Positions 45,180 to 54,936 of a DNA stretch of 64,000 bases are shown here, one piece after another. The notes under the pieces were generated by a model. The model searched no databases. It worked only from the letters and a program-made list of their open reading frames with translations, and was not told the DNA's origin. Positions within the stretch are counted from its first letter, which is position 1. Each line of letters begins with the position of its first letter. Position numbers and translations under genes: made by a program. This stretch comes from CATOSK01 sp963665735 (GTDB taxonomy: Bacteria > Chloroflexota > Dehalococcoidia > Lucifugimonadales > UBA3495), in the NCBI GenBank assembly GCA_963665735.1, contig OY762444.1, forward strand, positions 2,604,001-2,668,000. Direction: 5' to 3'.

Positions 45180-45805
45180 AGCGCCGCGGCCTTCCGGGCC
45201 CAGCGGTAGGCGGCCCGACTGCCTTGGGGCGGGTTGGCCCCGTCGATCCTTCGCTGGACCAGCCGCCGGGTGGCCCGCAGCCTGACCCGGGCCAGTTCCA
45301 GTTCCCTCTCCGGGAGGTGCGCGCCCAGGACCCGCACCAGTTCCTGCACGGAGTAGCGTACTCCGTTGGATTCACCGGCCCGGTTTTCGTCGTCGGCCCA
45401 GGCCTCGGGGTTCAGCCGGTAGAACCAGGCTATCTCCCCCAACAGGCTCCGGGCGTCTTGGGGGTTTCCCCACCGGGAGTTCCGGGGCGGTTACTCGTTC
45501 CTCCCCAAGGCCTGGTCGATGGCCTGGCAGATGCCGTCCTCGTGGAGCTCTTTCCAGGCCCAGGCGGCGACGTGATCGAGTATCGCCTTCCGTTGTTCCT
45601 GGGTCAGGTCGTCCCAGAGGGGTTCGCCCTCCCGTTCGTCGTCGAACTCGATCCGCTCGTCGTGGGCGCTGGCCACCCGGTTCACTGTTATGTAGGCCAG
45701 CAGCCGGTGGCTGTCCTGGGGGTCGTCGCCCCGGTATGCCTCGTTCCCGGGAAAAACGGCCCGGGGGTCGCCGCCCTTGGGTTTCCTTGCCTGGTCCTGG
45801 CTCAT
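45176..45805 (-). CDS. Two-part N-P-x-x-W protein with in-frame TAA
   Basis: ATG 45805 overlaps the end of the radical SAM gene. The first part (104 aa; LLAYITVNRVASAHDERIEF, AAWAWKELHEDGICQAIDQA) ends at TAA 45491-45493. The same phase stays open and gives PPRNSRWGNPQDARSLLGEI, RLNPEAWADDEN, VRYSVQELVRVLGA and ends AAAL at a TGA that overlaps the next ATG. The second part otherwise has only a TTG (45442) without a ribosome site. One gene of about 209 codons with Glu at the TAA is attractive; two genes remain possible. Confidence 0.5.
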
Positions 45806-46756
45806 GCGTCTATCTCCAATTTCTCGACGTTGCCTTGGTGTATTCCGGCCGGTTCCGTGGAGAGTGCCACCCGGTCCGGTTCCCGAAGGGTAGCCCGAAC
45901 CCCAGCTTCACGTCGGGGTCCCGGGTCAGCTCCGCCGTCAGGATCCGGGCGTTCTCTTCGTACTCCCTCCGGTAGCGGGCGTGGACCCGTTCCACGGGGA
46001 TGCCGTACAGCCGCGCCAGCTGCTCGGGCAGTGTGTCCCGGGTGACGGCCTTCAGGTTGCCGACGGCCGAAGGCGTGGTGCCGTGGGTCTCCTGGATTAT
46101 GAATCTCCTCACGCTGGTGGCCAACAGCCTTTGGGCGAACCCTTTGGGGTCGCGCAGCGGCAATAGCGGCGTCACCGTGAAGCAGGCGTGGAGGTTCTCC
46201 GCCCCGGCCCCGACGATTGTCTCGAGGGCGGCTATCCGGGCCTCGGTGGGCGGACAGCTGGCCTCGATGACCCGGCGGGTTTCCTCGTCGTTGGTGGAGA
46301 CGGTCACGTTGACCTGGACCTCGTTGCCCTCGGCCCGGGCGACGGCGGCGATGTATTCCAGGTCCTCGGCGACCATCGGGCTGCGGGTCTGGAGGGTCAG
46401 GCCGAAGTTCTTCGCCCCGGCCATGGCCTGGAGGATGCGGCGGGTGACGCGGTGGGTTTTCTCCGCCGGTTGCCAGGGGTCGGTGACGGAGCTCATGAGA
46501 CGGTCTTGCCGTCCAGTTCGCCCCGGGCCACGGCTTGTTGCGCCAGGAGGGGCGCATTGGCCTTGACGTCGACCCACCGGCCCCACGATGCGCCGGCCGG
46601 CGTGTTCTTCTGGGTGAAGGCGGTGGCGTAGCAGTAGCCGCAGCAGAAGGCGCAGCCGGAGTAGGGATTGAGGGTGTAGTCGTACTCGCCGATGAATCCG
46701 TTGACGGGGTTGAGGATTGTCCTGGCGGGCTTTTCCCAGGCGGTCATCCTGCTCAT
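45802..46756 (-). pseudogene. SPL-like radical SAM protein, two frameshifts
   Basis: ATG 46756 after AAAGGAGGAAC. PARTILNPVNGFIGEYDYTL and the iron-sulfur motif GCAFCCGYCYA (C-x3-C-x2-C) identify the spore-photoproduct-lyase-like radical SAM group. After GELDGKTV the frame breaks at 46495: the next frame restarts exactly at MSSVTDPWQP, missing one base relative to the usual TVYMSSVTDP. Sense continues (VTVSTNDEETRRVIEA, ACFTVTPLLPL) until a second shift near 45880, after which the frame ends NVEKLEIDA at a TGA overlapping ATG 45805. The first break forms an ATGA overlap, so two coupled half-proteins are conceivable. Confidence 0.75.
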
Positions 46757-46906
46757 GGCGGGTTGTTCCTCCTTTCGTTTTCTCTCCCCGGCGGCGGGCG
46801 ACACCGGGCGCCCACAAAGCCGCCGCCGGGGTTGGGGTGGGGGCAAGGATAACCTACCGGCGGCTGTTTCTTCTCTCCCGCAGCGTCATTACCAACTCCC
46901 TCCCGG
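46757..46906. other. Intergenic, nothing recognised
   Basis: About 150 bases between the radical SAM gene and the DUF4031-like gene. Apart from the AGGAGG ribosome site of the former I see no feature. Confidence 0.4.
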
Positions 46907-47115
46907 TTATCTCCCGGGCCCCAGTTGGTCGATGGCCTGCTGCCGCTTGCTCCGGCTCACGTCCAGGTGTTCCTTCCATGTTCCCGGGTACTGGATGTGC
47001 CGGGGGTCAATTCTCAATCGCTCGGCTGCCTGCCGCAGTTCCTCCGGGGTGTCGGCGACCAGGCGGGACATTCTCATCCGTCCCAGGGGCCACCGGCCGT
47101 CGTCACGTGAATCAT
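46907..47115 (-). CDS. DUF4031-like small protein, frameshifted
   Basis: ATG 47115 overlaps the upstream TGA. The first frame gives MIHVTTAGGPWDG and stops; the next frame continues MSRLVADTPEELRQAAERL, IDPRHIQYPGTWKEHLDVS, RSKRQQAIDQLG. The pattern LVADT-EEL-A, Q-P, H-D, R--AI matches DUF4031 from memory. A one-base indel near 47065 is inferred. Function of the family is unknown. Confidence 0.55.
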
Positions 47116-47528
47116 GCGGGTTCCCGGTTCCTTTCGGAGAAGTTCCCGGCTTCGGCAAGGGCGGTGAGCTGTACGGCGGCCTGGGCTACCCGGAGCCCTG
47201 CCTCGGCGAGTTCGCCGGGCTGGGCCGGGTACTTGTGAATGGTTCCCGTTGCCGGGAGTATCTCCAGGTCTTCGTAGGTCGTGCGGAGGAACTCAATGGC
47301 TTCGGGTGGAAGCTGTTGGTTGCGGGTTTCCAGGAGACCCAGCGTGTCTCCCAGGTCGGAGACGCGGAACCCCGGCGGGTTGGAACTTACGAATACGTCC
47401 ACCACGGTCCCGTCGGGGTGGGTGAGGGGAGTCCTGAGCCGTATGACTCCGGAGGGGAGGGTTGAAACCCGGAACAGTTCCGGGAACTGGCGGGCCAGCA
47501 GGGTTGGGATTTCTGGGTCTGGGGTCAT
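47112..47528 (-). CDS. DUF1828-like protein
   Basis: ATG 47528 overlaps the upstream stop (ATGA). About 138 aa: IPTLLARQFPELFRVSTLPS, IRLRTPLTHPDGTVVDVFVS, VSDLGDTLGLLE. The R-x-x-TPL...DGT-VDVFV...DLGDTL pattern is typical of DUF1828 proteins, common in phages, plasmids and defence loci. Function unknown. Confidence 0.6.
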   Translation of the reverse strand: MTPDPEIPTLLARQFPELFRVSTLPSGVIRLRTPLTHPDGTVVDVFVSSNPPGFRVSDLGDTLGLLETRNQQLPPEAIEFLRTTYEDLEILPATGTIHKYPAQPGELAEAGLRVAQAAVQLTALAEAGNFSERNREPA

Positions 47529-48972
47529 ACTTCGTCTCCTGGTGGGTTCGGATTTTTCCGATGATGTCCGATTTCCTGGCGCCCGCTCTCTCTCAACATC
47601 CGTTCCGTGGCTTCCCGTTCCCGGTGAAAGATGTTTTCGTAGGTATGTTCGCAGACCCGCCTGATTCTCCGGTCCCGGGCCAGGTAATCCAGCGCCCGGG
47701 CCTGCTCCAGGCAGAAGTCGCCGTGGGGGGTTCCCCGGTGTTCCAGGTGAGCTTCGTACAGGATGGCGGCTTCGCCCAATACTGCCGTCTCCAGGTAGTT
47801 GGCCGTCCGGTAGGTGTTGTAGTTGTCTCGTCCCGCTCGATTTCGTGGATACGGTCCCGATCCAGGGCGACGTCATCCTCGACTTCCTGGGCCAAGTCGG
47901 GTCTCTCCCGGGCGTAGGCCAGGATTTCCGACTTCTCATCCTCGCAGATCCGGGCCAGGGCCCGCAGGCTCTCGTTCAGGTGATGCTGGGATTCCAGGAC
48001 CTTGCCCAGCCGGTATCCTCTCCGGTGGTTATCGCTTTCAGTGTGGAATACCTCAAGGGCTTGTTGGATGTATTGAGCGTTGTCGAGCCGGTTCATTGCC
48101 TGGTACAGGGGGTGACTCTGCGCGTCCAGGTTCCGGCTGTGGAAGGTCAGGGCTTCCCGGTTCTGATTGCGTTGCTGGTCAGCCTCCTGTGCCATGATCC
48201 TCGAAAGCACGTGGCCCCGCCGCTCGTCGTGTTCCGGGCCGGAGTCGTATTTCATCGCCGAACCGACGGCCCGGATTGCCTCATTGTAGTGATGGGCTTT
48301 CTCGGAGATGGAATCGGATTCCCGCGCTCTTCGTTCGGTCCAGACCATGATGTTGCCCAGGGACGATGGCCATTCCTCGTACTGGATTTCGTGGGACGAC
48401 AGGGCCGCGTCGCGCATGATGCTGCGTCCCTCGGCGATGCGTTCCTCGTTGTTGTTCAGGAGTCCCTGGGCGACTTAGTTCTCGCCGGTTTTCTGGAGGT
48501 GGAAGCAGGCTCCCAGGTAATCCTGTGCTTCCTGTGTCCAGTTGCCGGTTCCCTCCAGCGCGCACCGGGCGACCCATCCCTCGGTGTCGCCCCGTTGGGC
48601 CAGTTCCTCCAAGGTGGGTTCGGGTCGGGGCTCGACGCCGTATTTTTCCATGATCGGGCGGGCGTGTTCCTCGAGAGCTGCCCTCTGGGCCTTTCCCTCG
48701 TCGGTGTACCGCGTCAGGGCTAGGTAGTGGTCCTGGATTTCCTTGAAGTAGGGAGCGGCGATGTCCTTGGCGTACTGTTCGACCAGCTTCCGGTGTCCCT
48801 CGGGGGTGTCCCGGTACTTGGTTCCCACGTCCCGTTCCTCCTGGTATGCCGCCAGTATCACGTCGTTGCCGTGATCGGTGGGAACTTCGACGGGGTGGTT
48901 GGCCAGGTCCATTTCCAGGTACTCTTCCGGGGGGTCACGGAGTTCTTCGTGGTAGGTGTAGTTCTCGGTCAT
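47525..48972 (-). CDS. Large helical hypothetical protein, in-frame TAA and frameshift
   Basis: ATG 48972 (MTENYTYHEELRDPPEEYLE). After 165 codons a TAA (48475-48477) interrupts FHLQKTGEN / VAQGLLNNNEERIAEG, but the phase remains open for a further 200 codons (RRARESDSISEKAHHYNEAI, YQAMNRLDNAQYIQQALEVF). Near 47830 the sense shifts to another frame (NYNTYRTANYLETAVLGEAA ... ERMLRESGRQE) and ends at 47525, overlapping the next ATG. Rejoined length is about 482 residues, almost all helix. No domain recognised. Confidence 0.5.
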
Positions 48973-49042
48973 ATTTCCTGCCCTCCCCGGTTCCTGTTTA
49001 TGACAACCCCTGGCAAGTGGGCTGTAGCTACAATTTTATCCC

Positions 49043-50005
49043 GTGAACTCCCTCGGGTTTCTTTGCAGCCGGCCTGCCCTGCCCTGGATGCTGGCGGCGG
49101 TCTTCATCTACTCTCTCCTGCCGGTGATGTTCCTGCCCGACGGCGGCGGCAACGCCCTGTCCCAGGTGGCCGTTTTCCGGCTGGGGGTGTGCCTGGGCTG
49201 GCTGGTAGTGTTCCTGTCGGCCCGGCGCGGGTTCATCCGGGACCCGGAAACGTGGCGCAGGTTCGCCCGGGTTGTGAGGGAGCCGGGCTGCTTCCTGCTC
49301 TTCACCGGCTCGGTCCTGGCCTTCTGCGACATCGTGTTCTTCGTCTGGGTCCTCTCCTACCTGGATGGGCCGGTGGTGACGGTGATCTTCTGGACCTCGC
49401 CGGCCCTGATGATCTGTTACGATTCCCTGGTATTGTCCCGGGAGAATCGTTCCGGCTGGCCCCTGGGCTGGGCGGTGCTGGGCTTTCTCCTGCTGAGCTT
49501 CGCCGGCGGGACGCTGTCGGCGGTCTCGCCCGGTTTCTCCCCGGAGGCGGTTGATTCGGGCGCCCGTCTCGCCGGGGTGGGGCTGTCCATCGTGGCGGTG
49601 GCCCTGTGCGCTTTGCAGCCCAGCTCCTGGCGCCTGGGAAGAAGGCTGGGCGACTGCCGGGGAGACGGTATGTCCTTCAGCTCCCTGGTGATGGGGGAAC
49701 TGGCGTCCAGCGCGGTTATCGGGGGGTTGGCCCTCCTGACCGGCGATTGGCCGTCCCTTCCGACCTCGGTGTGGTACTTCGGTTGCGGGTTTCTGGTGCT
49801 GGGTGCGAACCTGTCCTGGATCCGGGCCAACCTGCTCACGTCCAGCCCGGCGGTGAACGCGCTGCTCTACCTGTCCCCGGGGTTGTCGGTCCTGTGGCTG
49901 GCGCTCATCCCCGGGGGCGCTTCCCTGGAACACTGGTGGTTGCTGCTCTTGGGACTGGCGCTGGTCACGGTGAGCAACCTGCTGCTGGCTCGCCGGTTGG
50001 GTTGA
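49043..50005 (+). CDS. EamA/DMT-type membrane transporter
   Basis: 320 aa, GTG 49043. Ten hydrophobic segments in two halves, with the DMT-like pattern VAVFRLGVCLGWLVVFLSAR, VVTVIFWTSPALMICYDSL, GLALVTVSNLLLARRLG. No lesions. TACAAT lies nine bases before the GTG, so the mRNA may be leaderless. It is one of only three plus-strand genes in the accessory region and probably exports small metabolites; substrate not predictable. Confidence 0.8.
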   Translation: MNSLGFLCSRPALPWMLAAVFIYSLLPVMFLPDGGGNALSQVAVFRLGVCLGWLVVFLSARRGFIRDPETWRRFARVVREPGCFLLFTGSVLAFCDIVFFVWVLSYLDGPVVTVIFWTSPALMICYDSLVLSRENRSGWPLGWAVLGFLLLSFAGGTLSAVSPGFSPEAVDSGARLAGVGLSIVAVALCALQPSSWRLGRRLGDCRGDGMSFSSLVMGELASSAVIGGLALLTGDWPSLPTSVWYFGCGFLVLGANLSWIRANLLTSSPAVNALLYLSPGLSVLWLALIPGGASLEHWWLLLLGLALVTVSNLLLARRLG

Positions 50006-50168
50006 GGGGGGTGTTCAATCCTTCATTCTCCCGTGGATGCCCGGCTGCCGGAGAATAAGGGAATAATGGGACTCGGGAAATTCCCCGAGTTGCCAGCGGC
50101 GGATCGAGTATCTCCGTTGCGGCGCCTGGCACTATGTCCCGTTTTCTCTGACGTAACACTGACGGTTT
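50006..50168. terminator. Convergent intergenic region with hairpins
   Basis: Between converging genes. Two inverted repeats are visible: ATTCTCC...GGAGAAT (about 50024-50055) and ACTCGGG...CCCGAGT (about 50070-50089). There is no clear U-tract, so intrinsic termination is only likely by position. Confidence 0.35.
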
Positions 50169-50762
50169 TCACTCCTCGCCTAAGTGGGCCAGTATCCGGC
50201 GGGCCAACCGTATCATCTCCTCCCTGCTGCCGGTGGCAGCCGTGTTCTCATCGTTGCCCTCCACTAGGTACGTTCCCTCGAATTCCTGGTGGGGTATGAA
50301 CCGGACCCGGTCGGCAATCCGCTCGCCGCTCCAATCGGGATTCTCTTCAGGGCATCGTTCCACCGGGCGGTACTGGCTGGGGCAATGGTGTGTCCGCGCG
50401 TGTTCAGGGCACCTGGGCTGGCCGCAGCCTATGCACCGGGCAAGGTTCTCCGTCCTCCGGCACTCCGGAAGGTCGAAGGTGGGGCTGATGCAGTAGGGTT
50501 CCCGCGGGGGCGGTGTGTTCGCGTAGTCGATCTTCACGGCCACCCGCCTCGAGTCCCCGGTGTAGGGGGCCAGGGCCCGGATGAGGCCGTCCCGGTGAAC
50601 TTCAAGGGCGGAGGTGTCCCGGAAGGTCATCAGGCGCCGGCCTTCGTATTCGGCGGTGGATTCGGCTTCGGCCATTGCCTGTTCCACCAGGCTCCGCCTG
50701 GTATAGTCGTCCCTGGATTTCCTTATCCCGGCGGCCAGGCGCGCGGCGGCGGACTGGGGCAT
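50169..50762 (-). CDS. Cys/His-rich hypothetical protein
   Basis: 197 aa, ATG 50762. Central motif CIGCGQPRCPEHARTHHC plus outlying Cys suggests one or two zinc sites; the flanks are mixed (LMTFRDTSALEVHRDGLIRA before, VRFIPHQEFEGTYLVEGNDE after). Function unknown. Confidence 0.6.
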   Translation of the reverse strand: MPQSAAARLAAGIRKSRDDYTRRSLVEQAMAEAESTAEYEGRRLMTFRDTSALEVHRDGLIRALAPYTGDSRRVAVKIDYANTPPPREPYCISPTFDLPECRRTENLARCIGCGQPRCPEHARTHHCPSQYRPVERCPEENPDWSGERIADRVRFIPHQEFEGTYLVEGNDENTAATGSREEMIRLARRILAHLGEE

Positions 50763-50888
50763 TCTATTTCCCTCTCTCTCCTGTGATTGTTCTTCACGGA
50801 TGGTGGTGTCGTGTCACCGTCCAGTTCTTCCCTTTTCCCGGCTGCGTCGATCTCTGTTGTTTTTAGAGAGTTCCGTGTGCTCAGCCTG

Positions 50889-51130
50889 TCATTCCGGCCG
50901 GCAGTCCCGCAGGGCGTTGCTGAGGTTGTCCCGGAGCCATCGGGCTTGTTCCAACGTAAGGCTCCACTGGTAGTCGTGCTTCTCTTCCGTATGGCTCAGG
51001 TGCAAGCTTATGATGGAGATTGATGGACGGGGTATTATCTGTATGTCTCCTACTTGTCTAAGGGCGATGATTTTGTACCCGGTTCTGTCCCGGTTGCACT
51101 TCTTGATTGGTATTGGTTGATTGTTTCCCT
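50889..51130 (-). pseudogene. ORF remnant without a start
   Basis: An open minus-strand frame ends at TGA 50889 and contains TGYKIIALRQVGDIQIIPRP, LHLSHTEEKHDYQWSLTLEQ and ARWLRDNLSNALRD, which looks protein-like. No ATG/GTG/TTG with a ribosome site lies upstream, so it is probably a gene that lost its 5' end. Confidence 0.35.
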
Positions 51131-51249
51131 TCTGATGTGATTCCCCGGTCTGGAGAAGAAATTGGCGGCGTTTGATATTCCTGCCGCGTTTCTCCGTACC
51201 GGGGCAGGATTTTTCACCCTCCGGCTTAGGAGCATGGGACTCTTGGTAG

Positions 51250-51334
51250 ACGCGCGAACGGTACCTGTTTCTACCTACGTTAGCCTATGCTAAAATTGCG
51301 CGGACTTGAGATTCAAAAAAGGGCAGGTGTCAAG
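51250..51334 (+). promoter_or_regulatory. AT-rich leader of the plus-strand low-GC gene
   Basis: The stretch TTAGCCTATGCTAAAATTGC contains a possible extended -10 (TATGCTAAAAT). A ribosome site AGGTG precedes ATG 51335. No convincing -35 box is seen. Confidence 0.3.
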
Positions 51335-52597
51335 ATGGTCGGTGGATTTTCTGAGACTGGGTTCATTTACCTCTCATGCCATGAACTGGATGGCCTGATT
51401 GAAGCGGTACAGCGAGATGTTGAAGCTTTCCCTGATGCAGGCGTAGCTGGTGAACTGTACGGATAAGTTTGTGACTTTCTGGACGACTATGAGAAGTCCC
51501 CGATTGCAGGGGATTGCAAGTTCGTTGAGCATTCCCGGAACCGGGCATTTGGCTTGCTTGCCACGGTTCGTGGCTACCTGAAGATTCTATCCATCTTGGA
51601 AGAGACAGATTCTCTAGAATTTTGCAACCAGATGTGGGGTGATTGCGCGATCCTAGACGCCGCGATGGACCCAGTTTTCGAAGCCTTTGATCAGGGTGAA
51701 ATTATTTCAGACCAGATGGCTACATTGTTTTTTAAGGGTGGAGTGGAGGTACCAGTGGAATCACGGCCGCGGGTGTTTGCTGCGGGTTTTAAAGGACTGC
51801 CACTGCTAAGCAATCGCCCTTCTATGGAAGGAGGAGAGTACCAGAACGACCTTCCAAGGGACCTTGCTGAGGTGGTCAGTCGTACGCAGTTGGCCGAGGT
51901 GGCCAGGCATCTGGTGATCGAAGGTCAGTTAAACCCCGAAATCTTTGGTGATCACAATGTACTCCATGAAACGTCAGGTGACACGCTAGGAGCCGTTGTT
52001 CGGGCTTGCGAGTCGTGGCAAGCGTTGAATCCTGACGTGAATTATCCTGCTTTCCACTTGGTGACCTCTGACATAAAGATATGGGGTGATCTCCGCGGTA
52101 TTTTTTCAGGTGGGAATCTGGGACCTGGAATTGGACAGTTTTCATTCCATTTGTGTCCAGAAATCTCCGATCTTTTTGATGGACCCGAAAGTGTCTCGTT
52201 TTTGTTCGCGGAGCCCCGGGATGGACGCGCTGCCTTTGATGTGATTCACTTTACCGACATGGACAGCAACCTATGTCATACGCCTACTTTGGCCGTTAGG
52301 CCTATCGGCGATGGTCGGTTTGACATATCTTTGGAATTACGCCTTAGGATTGATGTTACCGAGCCAGACTGGATATTGGCAGTGGTCATGAGGTAGTCGT
52401 GCATCCTGTCCGAGGTGGTTGGATCCAATAGTGATTACCAATACCTTACTGCCCCGCATATTGGCGTTGCGGTGGTCGCCACTCCGGCGCAAGGGATCAA
52501 CTTCGGGTTTGCTGGACCGGCGACGGAATCCTGGTATCTGGGAAGTTCAGCATCCGTCCGTGTTGGGATTGATGATATAACAGTTGTGGTGCTTTAG
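51335..52597 (+). CDS. Low-GC hypothetical protein with in-frame TAA and TAG
   Basis: ATG 51335 after GGCAGGTGTCAAG. The phase is open for 421 codons except TAA (51464-51466) and TAG (52394-52396): GELYG-TAA-VCDFLDDYEK and LAVVMR-TAG-SCILSEVVGSN. Much of it is acidic and aromatic (SFHLCPEISDLFDGPESVSF, VTEPDWILAVV). Codons end in A/T far more often than in neighbouring genes, indicating foreign origin. Standard decoding leaves 280- and 60-codon pieces. No domain recognised. Confidence 0.5.
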
Positions 52598-52869
52598 TGG
52601 AGTTAACGGACGGGTTTGACGTTATTCTCCCAACGTAGAATCCCTGTCCTGCTGCCAACGGCAACAGCGTTGCCCTAACGAACAAGGTAGCGGCCTGCGT
52701 CGTTGTTCCTGCCCGCCGCATTCAGTAGGATGGCTTGGTGAACGTCACCTCAACCATCTGGTCCGATCTGTTGCAATGGTCCTTGGAGTACGTCTTGTAG
52801 GTGTACTATCTTCCTGCCATGAGACTGCTCGAGTTGGACTATCACTCGCGAGGAGTCTCTTGGAACTCG
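52598..52869. other. Intergenic, nothing recognised
   Basis: Short ORFs on both strands without motifs or ribosome sites. The sequence is less GC-rich than the rest of the window. Confidence 0.35.
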
Positions 52870-53145
52870 CTACGCATTCTCCTGTATGAGAACTTGCCCG
52901 CCGTCTTCGACGTCTACGTTCAGGTTGTAGCCGCTCAAAAGGCGCATACCCACAAGGGGAGAGGAGTCCGAGATATGAACATCGACACTGCGGGGGAAGC
53001 CATCCCATAGCGCCGAGGCGACCCGTACATCCAATATAACTTCACTGCCATCGGCCAAAATCACCGGTGTGACGGTCACGAAGGGCAATTCCGGCGGCAG
53101 CGTCAGGCGTCCGTGATCCCTAATATCCCTGCGGGTGCGGGGCAA
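52870..53145 (-). pseudogene. Clan AA aspartic protease-like remnant
   Basis: LTLPPELPFV, VTPVILADGSEVILDVRVAS, ALWDGFPRSVDVHI and PLVGMRLLSGYNLNVDVEDG fit the C-terminal half of retropepsin-like clan AA proteins of bacterial chromosomes. The catalytic D-T-G-F segment should precede LTLPPEL but reads R-D-H-G and the N-terminus is lost, so it is probably inactive. Confidence 0.5.
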
Positions 53146-53312
53146 CTTCTGACCAGGACTAGGGCCGCGTTAGTGTAAGACGGTCTGTCCCCGCGTGGAT
53201 GGAAAAACTGATGGCAGCCACGCTCCCGGTTGACCCCCCGGAGGCAGATCCCTGCGCCGGGGCAGCGGCATACGTGGCTGCTGCTGCCATTATACTTTCC
53301 GGTGGCACCGAA
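53146..53312. other. Intergenic, nothing recognised
   Basis: About 170 bases between the protease remnant and the methyltransferase stop; no gene seen. Confidence 0.35.
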
Positions 53313-54164
53313 TCACAGTTCCAGCTTCAGGGGCTTGTTCAGCAGGCGGTTCGCCCGGCTCTTCACGGCCTCCATGTATCGTTGGGATACCTCGTACCCG
53401 ATTCCCGCCCGCAGGTTTCGCTCCGCCGCTATCACCGTGGTGCCGGCGCCGGCAAAGGGGTCCAGCACCAGGTCGTCGACGAAGGAGTACATGGCCACCA
53501 GGCGTTCCGCCATCTCCACGGGGTAGGTGGCCGGATGGTGGGTGTCCCGGTCGCTGGGCAGGTACCACACTCCACTGGTGTACTGGCGCCATTCCTCCAG
53601 GGTCAGTTTGGACTTTTCCCTGACCTCGGGGCTCGGGGCCCTCCGCTGTCCCTCCTTGGTGAAAACCAGGATGTTCTCAAAAATGGAATCCAGTATCTTC
53701 GGCGTCGGGGGGTAGGGGTAGGATCCCCACAGGGGCTTGCCGCCCAGGGGTCCCGAACTGGCCCACCGCTTGTGCCAGATTATCTCGTCGAAAAACGTGA
53801 ACCCCGCTCTCGTCATCGCCCTGATGGTGTCCGGGACGATGGGGTACACGAAGGCTCGTCCCTCCACTTTCCGGCGGGACTTCATGTTGGATACGTTCAC
53901 CACGGCCCGTCCGCCGGGGATGGTTTTCCGGTGGATGGCCGCGAACACCCGTTGGAGGGAGTCGACGTACTCGGCGTAGGAGTCCTCGGCGCCGATTTCC
54001 TTGTCGCCGCCCCCGTAGTCCACGAAGTTCCAGTAGGGCGGGGAGGTGACGGTCAGGGCTACGCTCCCATCGGCCAGGGACGGGATGCCGTGCCGGGGGT
54101 CCATGTTGTCGGCAAAGATGACGCGGCTGCGGTGGCCGATTCGTATCTCCGGGGGTTGGTTCAT
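53313..54164 (-). CDS. Site-specific DNA methyltransferase, class beta
   Basis: 283 aa, ATG 54164. Catalytic TSPPYWNF at about 40-47 comes before the SAM-binding DPFAGAGTTVIAAERN near 235, the order of class beta amino-methyltransferases; SPPY is typical of N4-cytosine enzymes. IGYEVSQRYMEAVKSR follows the FxGxG loop as usual. No restriction endonuclease lies beside it, so it is probably an orphan or phage-type enzyme. Intact. Confidence 0.88.
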   Translation of the reverse strand: MNQPPEIRIGHRSRVIFADNMDPRHGIPSLADGSVALTVTSPPYWNFVDYGGGDKEIGAEDSYAEYVDSLQRVFAAIHRKTIPGGRAVVNVSNMKSRRKVEGRAFVYPIVPDTIRAMTRAGFTFFDEIIWHKRWASSGPLGGKPLWGSYPYPPTPKILDSIFENILVFTKEGQRRAPSPEVREKSKLTLEEWRQYTSGVWYLPSDRDTHHPATYPVEMAERLVAMYSFVDDLVLDPFAGAGTTVIAAERNLRAGIGYEVSQRYMEAVKSRANRLLNKPLKLEL

Positions 54165-54171
54165 CTCTACG

Positions 54172-54486
54172 CTATCCCTCCGGCAGGTTGAAGGCGGCCC
54201 GTCCGGCCCATCCCATGCGGCTCCGGTGGAGGCGGATCTCCGTCTCGTCGCAGACGGCGATGAGCTGCTCGCCGGGGTTCTCCCGGCCCCCTCCGGCGTA
54301 GAACCCGTTCTGGCCGGTGACGCCCCGGCCTCGGGGGGACAGCTGCCGGTCCTGCAGCAGGATCATGTCGGCCAACGCCCGGCCCTCCCCTGCGGCGGCG
54401 GTGTAGTCGTACCACCGGGGAGACTCGATTTCCGGGGCCGCCAGGACCAACCGGCCCCGGATGTCTTCGTACATCAGAACGGTCAT
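54172..54486 (-). CDS. Hypothetical protein next to methyltransferase
   Basis: 104 aa from ATG 54486, preferred because GGGAAGGGA precedes it; the open frame extends 25 codons further to an unsupported ATG 54561. MTVLMYEDIRGRLVLAAPEI, QLSPRGRGVTGQNGFYAGGG. Ends TAG eight bases before the methyltransferase ATG, so probably in the same transcript. Function unknown. Confidence 0.55.
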   Translation of the reverse strand: MTVLMYEDIRGRLVLAAPEIESPRWYDYTAAAGEGRALADMILLQDRQLSPRGRGVTGQNGFYAGGGRENPGEQLIAVCDETEIRLHRSRMGWAGRAAFNLPEG

Positions 54487-54557
54487 GGATTCCCTTCCCG
54501 TCCTGCTTTTTTTGGTTCCTTTCGGGGCGAACTCCGGTCCGGCGTTCCGTGTCATCC

Positions 54558-54905
54558 TCATCCTCCGGCTGCCCGGCGAAACAGTTCCGCCACGTCGCTG
54601 CTGGTGGTGCCGGCCCGGTCGTTGTACCTGGAGACCGACGTCCCGACCTCCTGGCCGGGTATCACCCGGCGCAGCCGTTCCATCATCAGGTTCTGCACTT
54701 CGGTCCGGCCGGGGTATGCCAGGTCGATGAACCCGATGGCGCAGGCCCGGTTGGCCCTTTCCATGGTGAAGTGGTCGAACCTGGCATACTTCTGCCAGGT
54801 TCCGGGGTTCTTCTCGATGTAGTCGCCGGTGGCTTGCAGTACGGAGGGATGGTCCTCCCGGTCAACATTCTCCGGGTGTCGGTTCAGGTTTTCCATGAGT
54901 GGCAT
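54558..54905 (-). CDS. N-P-x-x-W family hypothetical protein
   Basis: 115 aa, ATG 54905. The clean family core is DYIEKNPGTW, MERANRACAIGFIDLA and VSRYNDRAGTTSSDVAELFR. It resembles DUF6197 (CAxG and YND motifs) and is the least decayed member here. Function unknown. Confidence 0.6.
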   Translation of the reverse strand: MPLMENLNRHPENVDREDHPSVLQATGDYIEKNPGTWQKYARFDHFTMERANRACAIGFIDLAYPGRTEVQNLMMERLRRVIPGQEVGTSVSRYNDRAGTTSSDVAELFRRAAGG

Positions 54906-54936
54906 TCGGCTTCCTCGCGGGTGGGTTGAGAATTTA

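Noticed and set aside
52801..53010. Plus-strand 69-aa ORF over the aspartic protease remnant
   Set aside because: The minus strand has recognisable clan AA motifs; the plus frame has none.
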